20,911 nucleotides of DNA from Gracilaria caudata (GCA_030374735.1 JASCIV010000408.1:1-20911), one strand, 5' to 3'; numbered from the stretch's first letter, positions 7,898 to 17,126 are shown. The notes: generated by a model not told the origin, from the letters alone. Translations and numbers: made by a program.

Positions 7898-10138
7898 ATG
7901 GGCGACGCCGAAGAGCTGCGTAAAGCTGCAAGGCGCGGAAATTTTCAGCGGGTGACGAAGCTGCTGGCGAGCTGCGACGACCTTCACTACACCGACGGGA
8001 GCGGATATACGGCGTTGCACTGGGCCTCTCATAACGGACATGTTGCAGTGGTGCAAGCGCTACTGAACAAAGGCGCCGACGTTCTCTACTGCAACAGATA
8101 TGGAGAAATGCCGTTGCACCTTGCGGCTTGGATGGGTCATGTGGCTGTGATGGATGTGCTGCTTGCGCATGGCGCCGACCTTCACTGCCCCGCGAGGTCG
8201 GGATCCACAGCGATGCACCTTGGCGCTCATGAAGGACGCGTGGCGGCGGTGGAAGCGCTGCTGGCTGGCGGTGCCGACCTCCACTGCACAACCAAAGACA
8301 AAAGAACGGCGTTGCATTGCGCCGCTCAGAATGGACATGTGACGGTGGTGCAAACGCTCCTGGCGCAAGGAGCCGACGTTCACCGCACCACGAGTGGCGG
8401 AGACACGCCACTTCACTTCGCTGCGAGAAAGCACGAAAACTCCGCGGCGCTCGCGCTGTGGCGCGCTGGCGCCGACCCGTTCCGACCGAATGATGAAGGC
8501 GAGACTCCGCTTTCGCTGCTTCCGGAACACAGCGATGTAGCCGAGCAAATGAGCTCCGCCCGGCGACAACAGCTCGCCCCGTACTCTTCGCAAGCACTCA
8601 CCGACCTGCAGCAGCTATGGCTCCAGGCAAAGACCTCGGCAATCACACCACAGCAGCTGCTCACGGCGCTCAACCCCGAGCACATCTCCTCTTTCTCCGA
8701 CTTTGTGCTCGCGCACCACCTCCTGCTACTCGCTGTGCGTCAGCGAGTCCTCACGTACTCGGAACTCGCCACATTCGGCGGCAACCGCGACTACCTCCTG
8801 GAGAACGTGTATCTGCCCGTCACCACTTTTTGTCTCAGCGACGAACAAAAGTTCTGGCTGTCCGGTTTGCTTTCATACGCTGAGAGGAGGAGATTCATTC
8901 GTGATGGACACGCTGTTTTGGTCAAAGTTGTCGCCGATCTGCGCTCCGAGATCCGCCAGGCGCGGTTAGAAATGGAATCCGTTCTCGTCTCAGTGGCTCG
9001 TGAAATCAATAGTCTGGACTCCCGCGTCAGTGCGCTGGAGCAATGGACAGAACAAGCCGCCAGAGGCTTTCAGCACTTGTGCAAAGGCCAGCAGCAGATG
9101 CTTTCGGACATGAAGGACTTCGCCGTATGTCTGCAGCAGTTGTACAGTTTGCTAGAGAAGCAGCAGCGCAATAGCAAAATTGCCGGTTTGCTTAGCTTTT
9201 GTCTCTCAATGTTCCCAGTCGTTGGCGGTGTTCTTTCCGGCGCGTCATTTGCCGCAAAAGAGGTTGCCTTCGGCTTTACTGTGGGTGACGTCATCTCAGG
9301 AACCACCAGTGTGGCTAAGGAGATTTTAGCAGTTGACATCAGTGACTTCCAAACCGTTTCCGTGCTCATTAGCGACGAGTACATCAGCAATCTCGATCCC
9401 GTTGCCCGAGAACGCGTGGAAGCTGTTGTGGAGCAAACAGACTTCAAAACACTTCCTAACCTTCAACAGCGTCTTTCCGTTGTGGTAGAAGAGCTCAAGG
9501 ATTCTAACGACTTCGACGAGCCAGCGGAAGACGAGATGGAAGCGGAATTACATCGAAGGTTCACGGTTCTGGCATCTGGGTCTCACTCAGACGAACAAAC
9601 GGTCCCTGCACAGGAGGCAATATCGGAGCTGCAACACATACTGCAGCGGCATCTCAGTCTAACTGGGGCCAATGTAACTGTAGACGAAGGTGATGCAGGA
9701 GATATTGTCACTGAACAAATGAACGACACCGGTTTACTCGACCTAGATGCGTTTGTCAAATCGTTTCGAGAATTGGAAAGAAAACATCCATTTGTCAGAC
9801 GCCAAAGAGAGCCACCAGAGCTACGGCAACGATTTCAGAATGCTACGGGATCAAAGGATGTGCTGATAATCAAGCTTGCCAAGCGGCTGTTACGTGCATT
9901 GTTTGATAAGTCCGGTAGTGAGGCAGATTCTTTGAAATCATCATTATCTTTTACAAGGACCAATAACGAATGGAACGAAGCAGAGGTGGACGCACTGCTG
10001 GCGGATCACAGGAGGGATAGAAATGTCATAGATGAAGAAGGGTTTGTCAAAGTGGGAATGAAAGTTCTGTTCGTGGAAAAGAAGAGCAACAGTCAAGCAG
10101 GCAGCCATGAAACTCTTGGCCCGGGTTTTCATGAATGA
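7898..10138 (+). CDS. Ankyrin-repeat protein with coiled coil and EF-hand-like tail
   Basis: 746 residues from ATG 7898 (MGDAEELRKAARRGNF, a typical N-cap). An in-frame ATG at 7679 exists, but that extra stretch is scrambled repeat relic, so 7898 is preferred. Residues 1-215 hold about seven ankyrin repeats (TALHWASHNGHVAVVQALL, PLHLAAWMGHVAVMDVLL and so on), a protein-binding solenoid. Residues 225-340 are helical. Residues 341-425 are coiled-coil-like (LRSEIRQARLEMES, INSLDSRVSALEQW). Residues 428-476 are hydrophobic and Gly-rich (GLLSFCLSMFPVVGGVLSGA), perhaps membrane-associated. Near 605-635 and 692-725 are two EF-hand-like motifs (MNDTGLLDLDAFVKSF; VDALLADHRRDRNVIDEEGF) lacking most Ca2+ ligands. 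Function unknown; a signalling or immune-type scaffold is conceivable but unproven. A 369-codon antisense frame (7488-8597) is a shadow. Confidence 0.9.
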   Translation: MGDAEELRKAARRGNFQRVTKLLASCDDLHYTDGSGYTALHWASHNGHVAVVQALLNKGADVLYCNRYGEMPLHLAAWMGHVAVMDVLLAHGADLHCPARSGSTAMHLGAHEGRVAAVEALLAGGADLHCTTKDKRTALHCAAQNGHVTVVQTLLAQGADVHRTTSGGDTPLHFAARKHENSAALALWRAGADPFRPNDEGETPLSLLPEHSDVAEQMSSARRQQLAPYSSQALTDLQQLWLQAKTSAITPQQLLTALNPEHISSFSDFVLAHHLLLLAVRQRVLTYSELATFGGNRDYLLENVYLPVTTFCLSDEQKFWLSGLLSYAERRRFIRDGHAVLVKVVADLRSEIRQARLEMESVLVSVAREINSLDSRVSALEQWTEQAARGFQHLCKGQQQMLSDMKDFAVCLQQLYSLLEKQQRNSKIAGLLSFCLSMFPVVGGVLSGASFAAKEVAFGFTVGDVISGTTSVAKEILAVDISDFQTVSVLISDEYISNLDPVARERVEAVVEQTDFKTLPNLQQRLSVVVEELKDSNDFDEPAEDEMEAELHRRFTVLASGSHSDEQTVPAQEAISELQHILQRHLSLTGANVTVDEGDAGDIVTEQMNDTGLLDLDAFVKSFRELERKHPFVRRQREPPELRQRFQNATGSKDVLIIKLAKRLLRALFDKSGSEADSLKSSLSFTRTNNEWNEAEVDALLADHRRDRNVIDEEGFVKVGMKVLFVEKKSNSQAGSHETLGPGFHE

Positions 10139-10169
10139 AATCAATGCGTCTTAGATAGTTAGCATTGGA

Positions 10170-10751
10170 AGTGAAAGTAATTCTAAGTTGATAAGCAATG
10201 GGTCCAGTTGTGCGTCTGCTTCTACAATGATTAATTGTGATCAAGATACGGGAGGTATTGCAGCTATAGATACGAGGAATTAGGAAATGCTGGCAAATGT
10301 GGCTGCCACTTTTGAGCCAGTACGAGTGTCTGTGCCGCAGATTTTGGAAATGTTCAAGGAGCTCGCAAGCACGTAATCAAATTTTGATTATAGACGTCGT
10401 CATTGTCACCAATGTAGATTCAGCACCACTGATATGGCTCTGTTCAGCGCACATAGAGAGATGCATATTCTGGAAAGATGTCCTCTTTGCGAAGGGACGT
10501 GTATTCGTTCTAATTTTGCAAGGCATATGAAATTCTGCAGCGATATTCGAATAGTCATAGGTATCGAGGAAGTTCGAAAGACCACATACGCTTCCGCATG
10601 TTGCAAGGCAACGGATTGGGGGCTATTGTCCGCTTTGGACAGAATTCTGTTGGACGGAATTCTGCGTACCGAGCGCATTTGCACCGAGATCTATGATAGG
10701 TTCACACGGTGTTGGAAATGGATCAAGAAGCGGAAACCGCGCCAGAGCTGA
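10170..10751 (+). pseudogene. Decayed copy of the 6424-7293 zinc-finger gene
   Basis: From about 10170 the DNA aligns with the last 440 bp of the zinc-finger gene: TTCTAAGTTGATAAGCAATG matches TTCTCAGTTGATGAACAATT, and GAAATGCTGGCAAATGTGGC matches GACAATGCTGGCAAATGTGG. Frameshifts and stops (TAA at 10374-10376, for example) break finger 1. Fingers 2 and 3 survive in one open frame ending at 10751: CHQCRFSTTDMALFSAHREM(H) and CPLCEGTCIRSNFARHMKFC. The SFLLNEST repeat part is absent. The frame then runs on 56 residues further than the parent (SACCKATDWGLLSALDRI...), so it is either a pseudogene or a truncated gene still using two fingers. Confidence 0.75.
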
Positions 10752-11640
10752 TGCCAGTAAGATAGCTTTTTACTGCTCTACCTTGCTGGCAACATGGCAT
10801 TGCCAAATTGGACGAGCTCCTGCCAACTGTGCAGAAGAAGGCTTTTTGCAGACTTCTGTGGTGGGCGAAGGTTGGATGTTTTTCATCTTCCACTTGCACC
10901 ATGTTTAACTTTACACGACTAACTTTGGCCTAGAGCTGTTGTTATTCGTTTACGGAGGTACTTTTGGGCTCAAGTTATTCGTGTAAACGTTTTTGGGGAA
11001 GAAGCGCAACAAAAATTTTGCCACATTCAGGGTCAGCTCCACTTGGTAACATCCACTAGCCAATAACCATCATGAAAACCGATCGTGTATGACCGCGACG
11101 CACTCCATTGTTGCATGACGAAGGGAGAAGGAGAGAAGACGATCAAAATTCCAAAGGGTATAAACGTTGCTGCGCCCAACGGTCGACGCCAAAAATCGCA
11201 TGCATGTTCAACGCCATTGGTGTCCGCCCATGTCTCCGGCCGCCACCATATCATGATATCGCCAGGTACCCCACCGCCCTCGCGTGGCTCGCCATATCCC
11301 CCGTTGCACTGCTCGCCTCCCGGAGCGCCACGCGTCCCCGTGAAGACCGTTGACGCTCCGCCGCCTTTCACGTTGCCGCCCACCGTCCACACTCTGCCCG
11401 CTGTATACGTCGGCCACAAAGTCAATTCTCCTGGCTGTTCTGTTCCACAAACCACCCCACCCGAACTTCGTGTCTTCAGCTCTCAGTAACGAATCCCGTA
11501 CCGCCTTGTTTTGTGAGGACCATTCATGCATTGGCAAAAGCGCATCATACTGCATCCACTAGCAGTATCGAAGCAGAAGTTCATCATTAGAGTATGAAGG
11601 TTAACCTTCCCCCTCCCCTTGGGAACACCATGCGTCACAA
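10752..11640. other. Intergenic with GC-rich block open in several frames
   Basis: 11080-11500 is markedly richer in G+C and is open on both strands: minus 11455-11033 (140 codons, Gly-rich, with GTRGAPGGEQCNGGYGEPRE), minus 11555-11208 (115 codons) and plus 11085-11489 (134 codons, Pro-rich). No signal peptide, TATA box or known domain decides between them. It may be a fragment of a mobile element or of a decayed gene. The flanks show nothing. Confidence 0.35.
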
Positions 11641-11647
11641 CTCCAAT

Positions 11648-12302
11648 TCATTCCTGCCGTTCAAAATTTCCTACCTACTTAAATCTCAGGACAAAGCCGT
11701 CCACATTCACCGGCTGCCTGAACCCACAGTCCCAATCAACCATTCAAGCCCGAGTCGGAGACCCAAGGGAAGCAGATCATATTGCACCCACTGGATCGCT
11801 TAATAATGTTTGAGAGCAGTCGTCTTCCCATCTTCCTGGTACACCGGCGATCACCGCCGTGGTTTAGCTCCCCACTTGTCTGTCTCAAATGCTTCTCTGC
11901 AACCAACAATTGTATACACTTCTTAGCTCAATTTCTATTTGTAAACCCATATTGACGCTCGCTCTTCATTTCCTCACCTTGCTTGCTTCACAGTGAATTT
12001 TCACCTGTTGTGGTGCAACGGCTCGCGTTTCCAGTTTTTACCCCATAAGCGGAACCGTGTAATGCTATCCCTTCATAAATTACTGCCATGTTTTGGATTG
12101 GTTCATGAAAGTTTAACGTGAATATTAGCCTTAGAATGTCGTACTTACTCTGGCTATTCTATCAGAATAATTTGCAAGTCTTCATTTAGAGAGTTGTTCA
12201 TCTAACACCACATCACGGAAACGCATTCGTTTGTGCAGTTCCAAGGAGCAAGTCAACTGCCGCTCTCTGCTTCGACACTAAAAAGACCGAAATGAAAGAA
12301 AC
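11648..12302 (+). repeat. Segmental direct repeat, copy A
   Basis: Pairs with 13800-14505 in the same order and orientation. Shared blocks include TTCATTCCTGCCGTT, CGAGTCGGAGACC, TTTGTAAACCCAT, the TAATGCTRTCCC...TTCATGAAAG block, and CACATCACGGAAAC through TTCGAYACTAAAA. Identity is moderate, with indels in both copies. No intact ORF; faint protein similarity (SFLPF...HRL) suggests an old gene. Confidence 0.7.
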
Positions 12303-13418
12303 GCCGAAACGTATGAGAACCGATTACGCAATTGGTGGGTAGAGTATATGATTCTGTATTATCTTATCTCGTTAGAACTATAAATCTAAGGGGGTAGATT
12401 ACTACAAGCATGTTTGTATAATATACAGCATATTATGCTCTCAGATTTTCCCTCTTAAAATATGTGCTGATAAAATGTGCTGATTAAACTGTTCAGTCTT
12501 CTCTTTGTCATAAACTCCAGTAACAATCAGGAGATGATGTGCTAAAAGGCCATATCGATTGATAAATCCTCATTGTATTTGCATTTACACAACATGATTC
12601 ATTAAGTGACGTGCTATGCAGTCCAGCAGCGACGGACTGCTGAATCGCAGGATTTGCGGGCAGAAGCTTAATACCCTACTAGAGCCTCGTACCCTTGTAG
12701 TCTAATAAATGCTTTTGAGAAAAATCCACTCACTGGAGAAATCGGAAATAATTTTGGTGACAGGTAACACATAAAACTTATAATATGAGACTTTCCTGTT
12801 CGTAGATCCTATCAATAAATCCATCGAAGATAGCCACAGATGTCTCAGATGAGCTCATCACTTCCGTAGTACACATTTCTAGAGAAGACAACGAGTTCAA
12901 GCTTTGTCGATTATTAATCCGCTTACGTGTAGCGTTCGCAATCACTGAAGAGTTCTTATTAATATCAGGCAAGAACGTGCTCTTTCTTTCGTCAGAAGAA
13001 CGGGGTCATATTTCTGGGCACCATTCGATAAGCGAAATAAGTACTTTGGTACGGCGACTGCACTCCAAGCATTGCACCAAATTCGGTTCAGTCCGAATCC
13101 AAGCAATTCCTTAACGCAGCAGGTTATGCTGAACTTATACACCTCTATGCCTTTGCCCTTCTCTGATTCTTATCATGCTTTCTATTATCATGGTAGCGCT
13201 CACTTCACTTGTGAAAATTGGAAGGTATGCAGAGCTGAGCTCTTTGTATTGTTCTCCGCCCATGAAGCACATGTCTTGTTCCTTTAAGCTCCAACATTGT
13301 ATTGGAACCGGATTCTCTTGCTGATTTGCAGTGGAGACAGGAACAATAACCTGGTTCAAAAGGGTTAACTTGTGCAGTAATCTCAATGCCTACAATTTGT
13401 GCTGTCCGGAAACAGCGT
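12303..13418. other. AT-rich intergenic; possible minus-strand coding relic
   Basis: 12303-12780 is AT-rich and without a gene. On the minus strand three consecutive open stretches (13386-13135, 13142-12942, 12972-12778) overlap end to end in changing frames. The middle one reads LGFGLNRIWCNAWSAVAVPK, which looks coding. This could be a broken gene or short exons, but I recognise no family. Confidence 0.25.
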
Positions 13419-13427
13419 TATATATAA
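13419..13427 (+). promoter_or_regulatory. TATA box of the 13504 mini-gene
   Basis: TATATATAA in the context CAGCGTTATATATAAGCC, comparable with CAACGTTATAAAAGCAAG before the related ORF at 18350. Confidence 0.5.
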
Positions 13428-13503
13428 GCCGCATGCTTTGACACGTCAGGGTTTGCCATCCGTCGTAAAAGGTGGGTGATTGACAGATTGCGATTTCCAT
13501 TCC

Positions 13504-13725
13504 ATGAATCTCCCAGCTTCATGCGTTTCAGTGAGCGAAGACTGGGAAAGGACCCACGGTGATTGTGGGACCGAAGGTATTCCTTTACAAAAAGAATTGA
13601 CGTGTAAACAGCATTTCTTCCACGTCTTCCACTTGGACAGGCGTCAAAGCGTCATTCGTGTATCCGTATTCCACGTAAATCGGCTGTCATCAACATCGCT
13701 GGCTATCGCTGAAGGTTATCGTTGA
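13504..13725 (+). CDS. Small IPLQKEL-family ORF, copy 1
   Basis: 73 residues from ATG 13504 (the frame also opens 24 bp earlier without ATG). No signal peptide. It begins MNLPASC and holds GDCGTEGIPLQKEL, followed by a His/Phe-rich segment (HFFHVFHLDRR). DNA around it matches 18335-18522: the CCATGAATCxCCCA start region and about 97 bp from the IPLQKEL codons to the CCACG near 13675, at roughly 80% identity. Presence of two diverged copies, each with a TATA box and each open through the IPLQKEL core, argues for a real gene family or a repeat family carrying a promoter. Function unknown. Confidence 0.45.
   Translation: MNLPASCVSVSEDWERTHGDCGTEGIPLQKELTCKQHFFHVFHLDRRQSVIRVSVFHVNRLSSTSLAIAEGYR
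13579..13675 (+). repeat. Dispersed repeat core, copy 1
   Basis: Pairs with 18425-18522 (one single-base indel). Nearly identical blocks are CCTTTACAAAAAGAATTGA, CCACGTC-TCCACTTG and GTCATTCGTGT-TCCGTAT-CCACG (hyphen marks a variable base). It overlaps the IPLQKEL mini-ORF. Confidence 0.85.
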
Positions 13726-13799
13726 ATTCAAAGTGTCGTTTTGGATTCCGTTTACCAAGGGTAGTTATCTTCCGATCCAGTCGTTCTCCTCAGCAGCTT

Positions 13800-14505
13800 T
13801 CATTCCTGCCGTTTTGTATTGCATTTCAGGAAGAAGTCTTCCGCACTCATCGGCTCCTAAATGGCATTTCCCAAGGTGATTCGCCCATTCACACGCGAGT
13901 CGGAGACCTGGCGACGTACTGCATATCACACCTCCTGGATTGCAGCCGGCTTCCCAGTAAACTGTCTGTAACCGCCGTAGTCCATTTCAGAGCTGGGGAA
14001 CTTGTCTAAAATGCTTATACATAGAGCCTGACTGCTTCATATTGGCCATGAGGCGGATTATCAATTTGTAAACCCATGTTTACCCTTGTAACATGTTCAT
14101 ACGAATAGAGCACAAGTTTTAAGAGGCGGAGCATGCAATGGTTTCGGAGATAATTGGTGCTCTCTCTTCATCTCCTCACTTCGCTTTCTTTTACCGACAA
14201 GTGTAGCCTGTCGACACCTGTTCTGTTGCGGCTGCAATTGCGTTTCCGATATGTTCCTTCCATAAGCTGAACCCGGTAATGCTGTCCCCTTCTAACTCAA
14301 CTGCAAAGGCTTGATTCATGAAAGGGGAGCTACAACGTATCCCGGGAAATCGATCAAAGTAACCTGAAAGTCATCGTTTGGAAAAAGTGTGTGCATCAAT
14401 CTCAAGACACATCACGGAAACTCGTTTGTTTGCGTTGCTCCAACGAGCAAGTCAGCCCCTTCTCTCCCAGCTTCGATACTAAAAGAAGCCCAGAATTAAA
14501 GAATC
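13800..14505 (+). repeat. Segmental direct repeat, copy B
   Basis: Counterpart of 11648-12302, about 2.15-2.2 kb downstream. It carries roughly 75 bp extra after TTTGTAAACCCATGTTTACC and lacks part of the region before the CACATCACGG block. Two ATG-less open frames lie in it (13722-14009 and 14391-14648, the latter SRKLVCLRCSNEQVSPFSPS). The second overlaps the 3' end of the convergent minus-strand gene by 49 bp. They could be exons or relics. Confidence 0.7.
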
Positions 14506-14599
14506 GGCATGATGTGTGCCAAGCTATTAAAGAAATAGAGAGCATAAATGATTCTTTTGAAAAATCTCCTAACGATACAGAGAAGCAAGAGCTGCAAAT

Positions 14600-15856
14600 C
14601 TACACGGTGCGGAACACTACACACTTGTTCTCAGATTTCGGCACGTGATTCAGATTGGAGGTCGGATTCAACAACTGAATAGCAGTGAAGAAAATCCGAA
14701 TGCAGCGGCCTTTAGCAACCTCCTCCTGGTCTCCGTGGAAAGTCTGATGGCCAATTCCGGAACCTTGAGCCTCTCTGATATAGTATGGTTTGAACTGAGT
14801 TGGAGCGAAGCGTTGTGATCCAAAATCGGTGATGGGATAGGCACCATCGTCATCAATGAATTCAGGCACGATGTTGTTTGAGTTCAGAACACCAAGGTGC
14901 ACGTTCGGGTCCTTCGCCACAATCACTGGCGTGAAGCTCTTATCGGGAGATCCACCAATGCCAAAGGTGGTCAAACCGGACTCTCCGTAGAACGTAAACT
15001 CGCATTCGTCGAACGCCGTCTGACAACTGTCCTTTGGAGCGGCACCTGGCAAGTAGCACTCTTCGATAGTGAGCAGTTCATTGCAGGCAGGGTCGTCTGT
15101 CTTGGGGCAATGTGCTGCTGCGGACGAGGTAAAGAAAACGGCTTCAGCAATCATCAATGGCGTCACAGTGCAGCCCACTTCCTCTAGTTCATGGTCAATC
15201 TTGCTGAAGAGTTGTTGTGCCCATGTGGAGGCCTCAAGCGGTGTAACACGCGATATCCTTTTCCTTGTGAGCTCGGTGACCATTCGTGGTCCTTCACCGA
15301 AAGACCGGATGATGTAGCCAGCTTGAATCGTGACCTTGCCTCCCTCTTTGATCACAACTACGGTTGCAGCACATCCCAACCCCCCCGTGCAGTCACGTGT
15401 TCCTACACGCTCCACCAGAACGTAATCAACATCAGAATCTTCAAGTAACTGGGAAGCCCGGGTGGCCAGTGAAGGAGAGTAGTACCGACTGAGAGCTTTT
15501 CGGGGGTGCAGGCTTTGGGAGACCGGAAGGTAGGTTCCATAGGCTTGGTTTCGTTCGACGTATGGGAATGCTGCCCGAGAGTACGATGGTATAACTTGTT
15601 TTTGTTGGATAGCCAGGTTAGTCAGACGGTGTTTCATTGTGAAGAGATCACATGAGATACACGGACTAGAGAGAAGAAACACCGAGGCCACAATCACAGT
15701 GATCACGGTGACTGTCTTGAGTAGACGAGAGGAAAAAGATGGACGAAAAATACGGGATACGTGATTACGGATTCCATTTCCCGTTGTAGCGTGACCGGTG
15801 GATCCCTCCGGAATTGAGTTGTACGGAGAAGGGCGAGATTCTCGGGCAGAATCCAT
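14600..15856 (-). CDS. Single-pass membrane protein of unknown function
   Basis: 418 residues from ATG 15856-15854. Residues 1-45 are Ser/Arg-rich and polar; residues 47-66 form one strong membrane segment (LKTVTVITVIVASVFLLSS), giving a probable type II topology with a large luminal or extracellular part. That part has DVDYVLVERVGTRDCTGG with GCAATVVVIKEGGKVTIQAG, a Cys cluster (HCPKTDDPACNELLTIEEC, CQTAFDEC), and a tail with DDDGAYPITDFGSQRF. No catalytic motif or family is recognised. The length of the frame, a TATA box 90 bp upstream and an evident topology make it a confident gene. Its 3' end converges on and slightly overlaps repeat-unit B sequence. Confidence 0.87.
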   Translation of the reverse strand: MDSARESRPSPYNSIPEGSTGHATTGNGIRNHVSRIFRPSFSSRLLKTVTVITVIVASVFLLSSPCISCDLFTMKHRLTNLAIQQKQVIPSYSRAAFPYVERNQAYGTYLPVSQSLHPRKALSRYYSPSLATRASQLLEDSDVDYVLVERVGTRDCTGGLGCAATVVVIKEGGKVTIQAGYIIRSFGEGPRMVTELTRKRISRVTPLEASTWAQQLFSKIDHELEEVGCTVTPLMIAEAVFFTSSAAAHCPKTDDPACNELLTIEECYLPGAAPKDSCQTAFDECEFTFYGESGLTTFGIGGSPDKSFTPVIVAKDPNVHLGVLNSNNIVPEFIDDDGAYPITDFGSQRFAPTQFKPYYIREAQGSGIGHQTFHGDQEEVAKGRCIRIFFTAIQLLNPTSNLNHVPKSENKCVVFRTV

Positions 15857-15942
15857 TCTATGTGAAACTGTGCGGTGTGGAAAGAGTTCGTTTCACGACA
15901 AAAGCCGAGGGTTAGGGGAAGACGAGAGACGGACGATAGTGC

Positions 15943-15950
15943 CTTTATAT
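15943..15950 (-). promoter_or_regulatory. TATA box of the 14600-15856 gene
   Basis: On the minus strand ATATAAAG, immediately preceded by GGCCA and with a CCAAT overlapping its left side (GGCCAATATAAAGG). About 90 bp from the ATG. Confidence 0.65.
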
Positions 15951-16382
15951 TGGCCCAAAACGCTTCTCGAGACAGATTTTCGCCTCGCTGGCGTTGAGAT
16001 CTATCGACTCTTCGAAGCTGTTCGCCGAGATTTGGAAGCTGGAGGCAAACATGACATGAGATCTCACTTCGGCAGTGCAGTCTCGAGTGTCGGCAGCCCT
16101 TGGCGGGAAGCGCACTACAATGCAATTGATATAATTGGCCTAGCGCTGCGCTGTAGAACTACAACGGTACAGAGCCTTCATGTTCTGTACTGCAGAACGC
16201 GCACGTTGACGCAGGTCGCGCTTCCCTAATCATTAAACTGTAAGGGTTATCTCAGCGATGATGAGATTACCGTACGGAAGGGCAGCAGATATTCGAATTG
16301 GGGAGAAAACGGCACTCTGTGCGTGGATGGTCTGTGTTTCGACATTAGACACGGTTTGACTCACTTGTGCTGATTCCCTAAT

Positions 16383-16422
16383 CTCACGTGTTCTCACGTG
16401 TTCTCACGTGTTCTCTCGTGTC
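16383..16422 (+). repeat. Tandem 10-bp repeat of CACGTG boxes
   Basis: CTCACGTGTT occurs three times in exact tandem, then CTCTCGTGTC as a fourth, mutated unit. Each full unit contains the palindrome CACGTG, the core binding site of bHLH and many bZIP factors, placed exactly one helical turn apart. It lies about 430 bp upstream of the TATA box at 15943-15950. Confidence 0.85.
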
Positions 16423-16433
16423 CGGTGTTTTAC

Positions 16434-16458
16434 AAGATTCAAAACTATTTTGAATCTT
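16434..16458. repeat. Perfect 11-bp inverted repeat, 3-nt loop
   Basis: AAGATTCAAAA and TTTTGAATCTT flank CTA, only 11 bp after the CACGTG array. Could be a protein-binding palindrome, an RNA hairpin or a remnant of a transposon end. Confidence 0.75.
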
Positions 16459-16847
16459 CGAATTTGGTATGTTCGGTCAGCACGTTTGAAGTTTGTGAGC
16501 AAGAGGCACTGTCGTCAGCTCCGCGCCAGCTCACTGGTGCTGGCGATCGCTTTCTGGCGCCTACCTTCGTATATGTCTGACCTTTGAAGCAGGGGTTTCC
16601 GGAACGCAGAAAGTTCTGCTTTCATTACACATGATGTGGTGCAGCAGAGCGTTACTGTCTCCTGCAGTTCATAACAGATCGCTCTGTGGGATTTGCTTGA
16701 GAAGCCTTTCATGGACAGATTTTTGACACGATGAAATAATTTGCGACAAGTACCCTTCGTCGAAAACCGAATTTTTTGAGTTCCACGTGTACACGTACTA
16801 GTTCCTGAAAATTTTAATTTAAGGCCCGTAATTTAATTCCTTGCGTC

Positions 16848-17126
16848 ATGGATAATCACATGAGGGCAACACATTATTGTTATGACAACTTCAATCGTTG
16901 CCCCAATCGCTGTCCCGACAAGGGCGTGTGTGCTTTCCGCATGGCTTTGAATTACATTCTAGCCTCCTCGGGAACCTTTTCTAACCTTAAGACGACAGCC
17001 AGAACTCATGACATGGATTACATATTTGGAAACCGTCATGCGCTGGTGTTACAAGGGCAGTATGAAGGCGCTCCACCCTATACCGTCTCTCGACGAAGGT
17101 CATCAAATACCCTCGCATGCCTGTAA
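16848..17126 (+). CDS. Doubtful small ORF, Cys-rich start
   Basis: 92 residues opening with ATG and a Cys-containing segment (CYDNFNRCPNRCPDKGVC, C-x7-C-x3-C-x5-C). No signal peptide, TATA box or family. A minus-strand frame of 95 codons overlaps it (16987-17274). Chance is quite possible. Confidence 0.2.
   Translation: MDNHMRATHYCYDNFNRCPNRCPDKGVCAFRMALNYILASSGTFSNLKTTARTHDMDYIFGNRHALVLQGQYEGAPPYTVSRRRSSNTLACL

Larger units (their letters stand above)
15951..16847. other. Intergenic region upstream of the membrane-protein gene
   Basis: A 143-codon plus-strand frame (15798-16229) overlaps the promoter and first exon of the minus-strand gene and shows no motif. The notable content is the CACGTG array and adjacent hairpin listed separately. 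The remainder, AT-rich after 16700, shows nothing. Confidence 0.45.

Noticed and set aside
7488..8597. 369-codon minus-strand ORF over the ankyrin gene
   Set aside because: It mirrors the ankyrin codons (repeated RxxHVxSERR-like pattern) and has no signal or domain. The plus strand has canonical ankyrin motifs, so this is a shadow.
10020..10080. Functional EF-hand calcium site in the ankyrin protein
   Set aside because: Spacing fits an EF-hand, but positions 1, 3, 5 and 12 of the loop lack acidic ligands, so Ca2+ binding is not supported.
15798..16229. 143-codon plus-strand ORF over the promoter of the minus-strand membrane protein
   Set aside because: No motif or signal peptide, and it overlaps a TATA box and coding sequence of a better gene.
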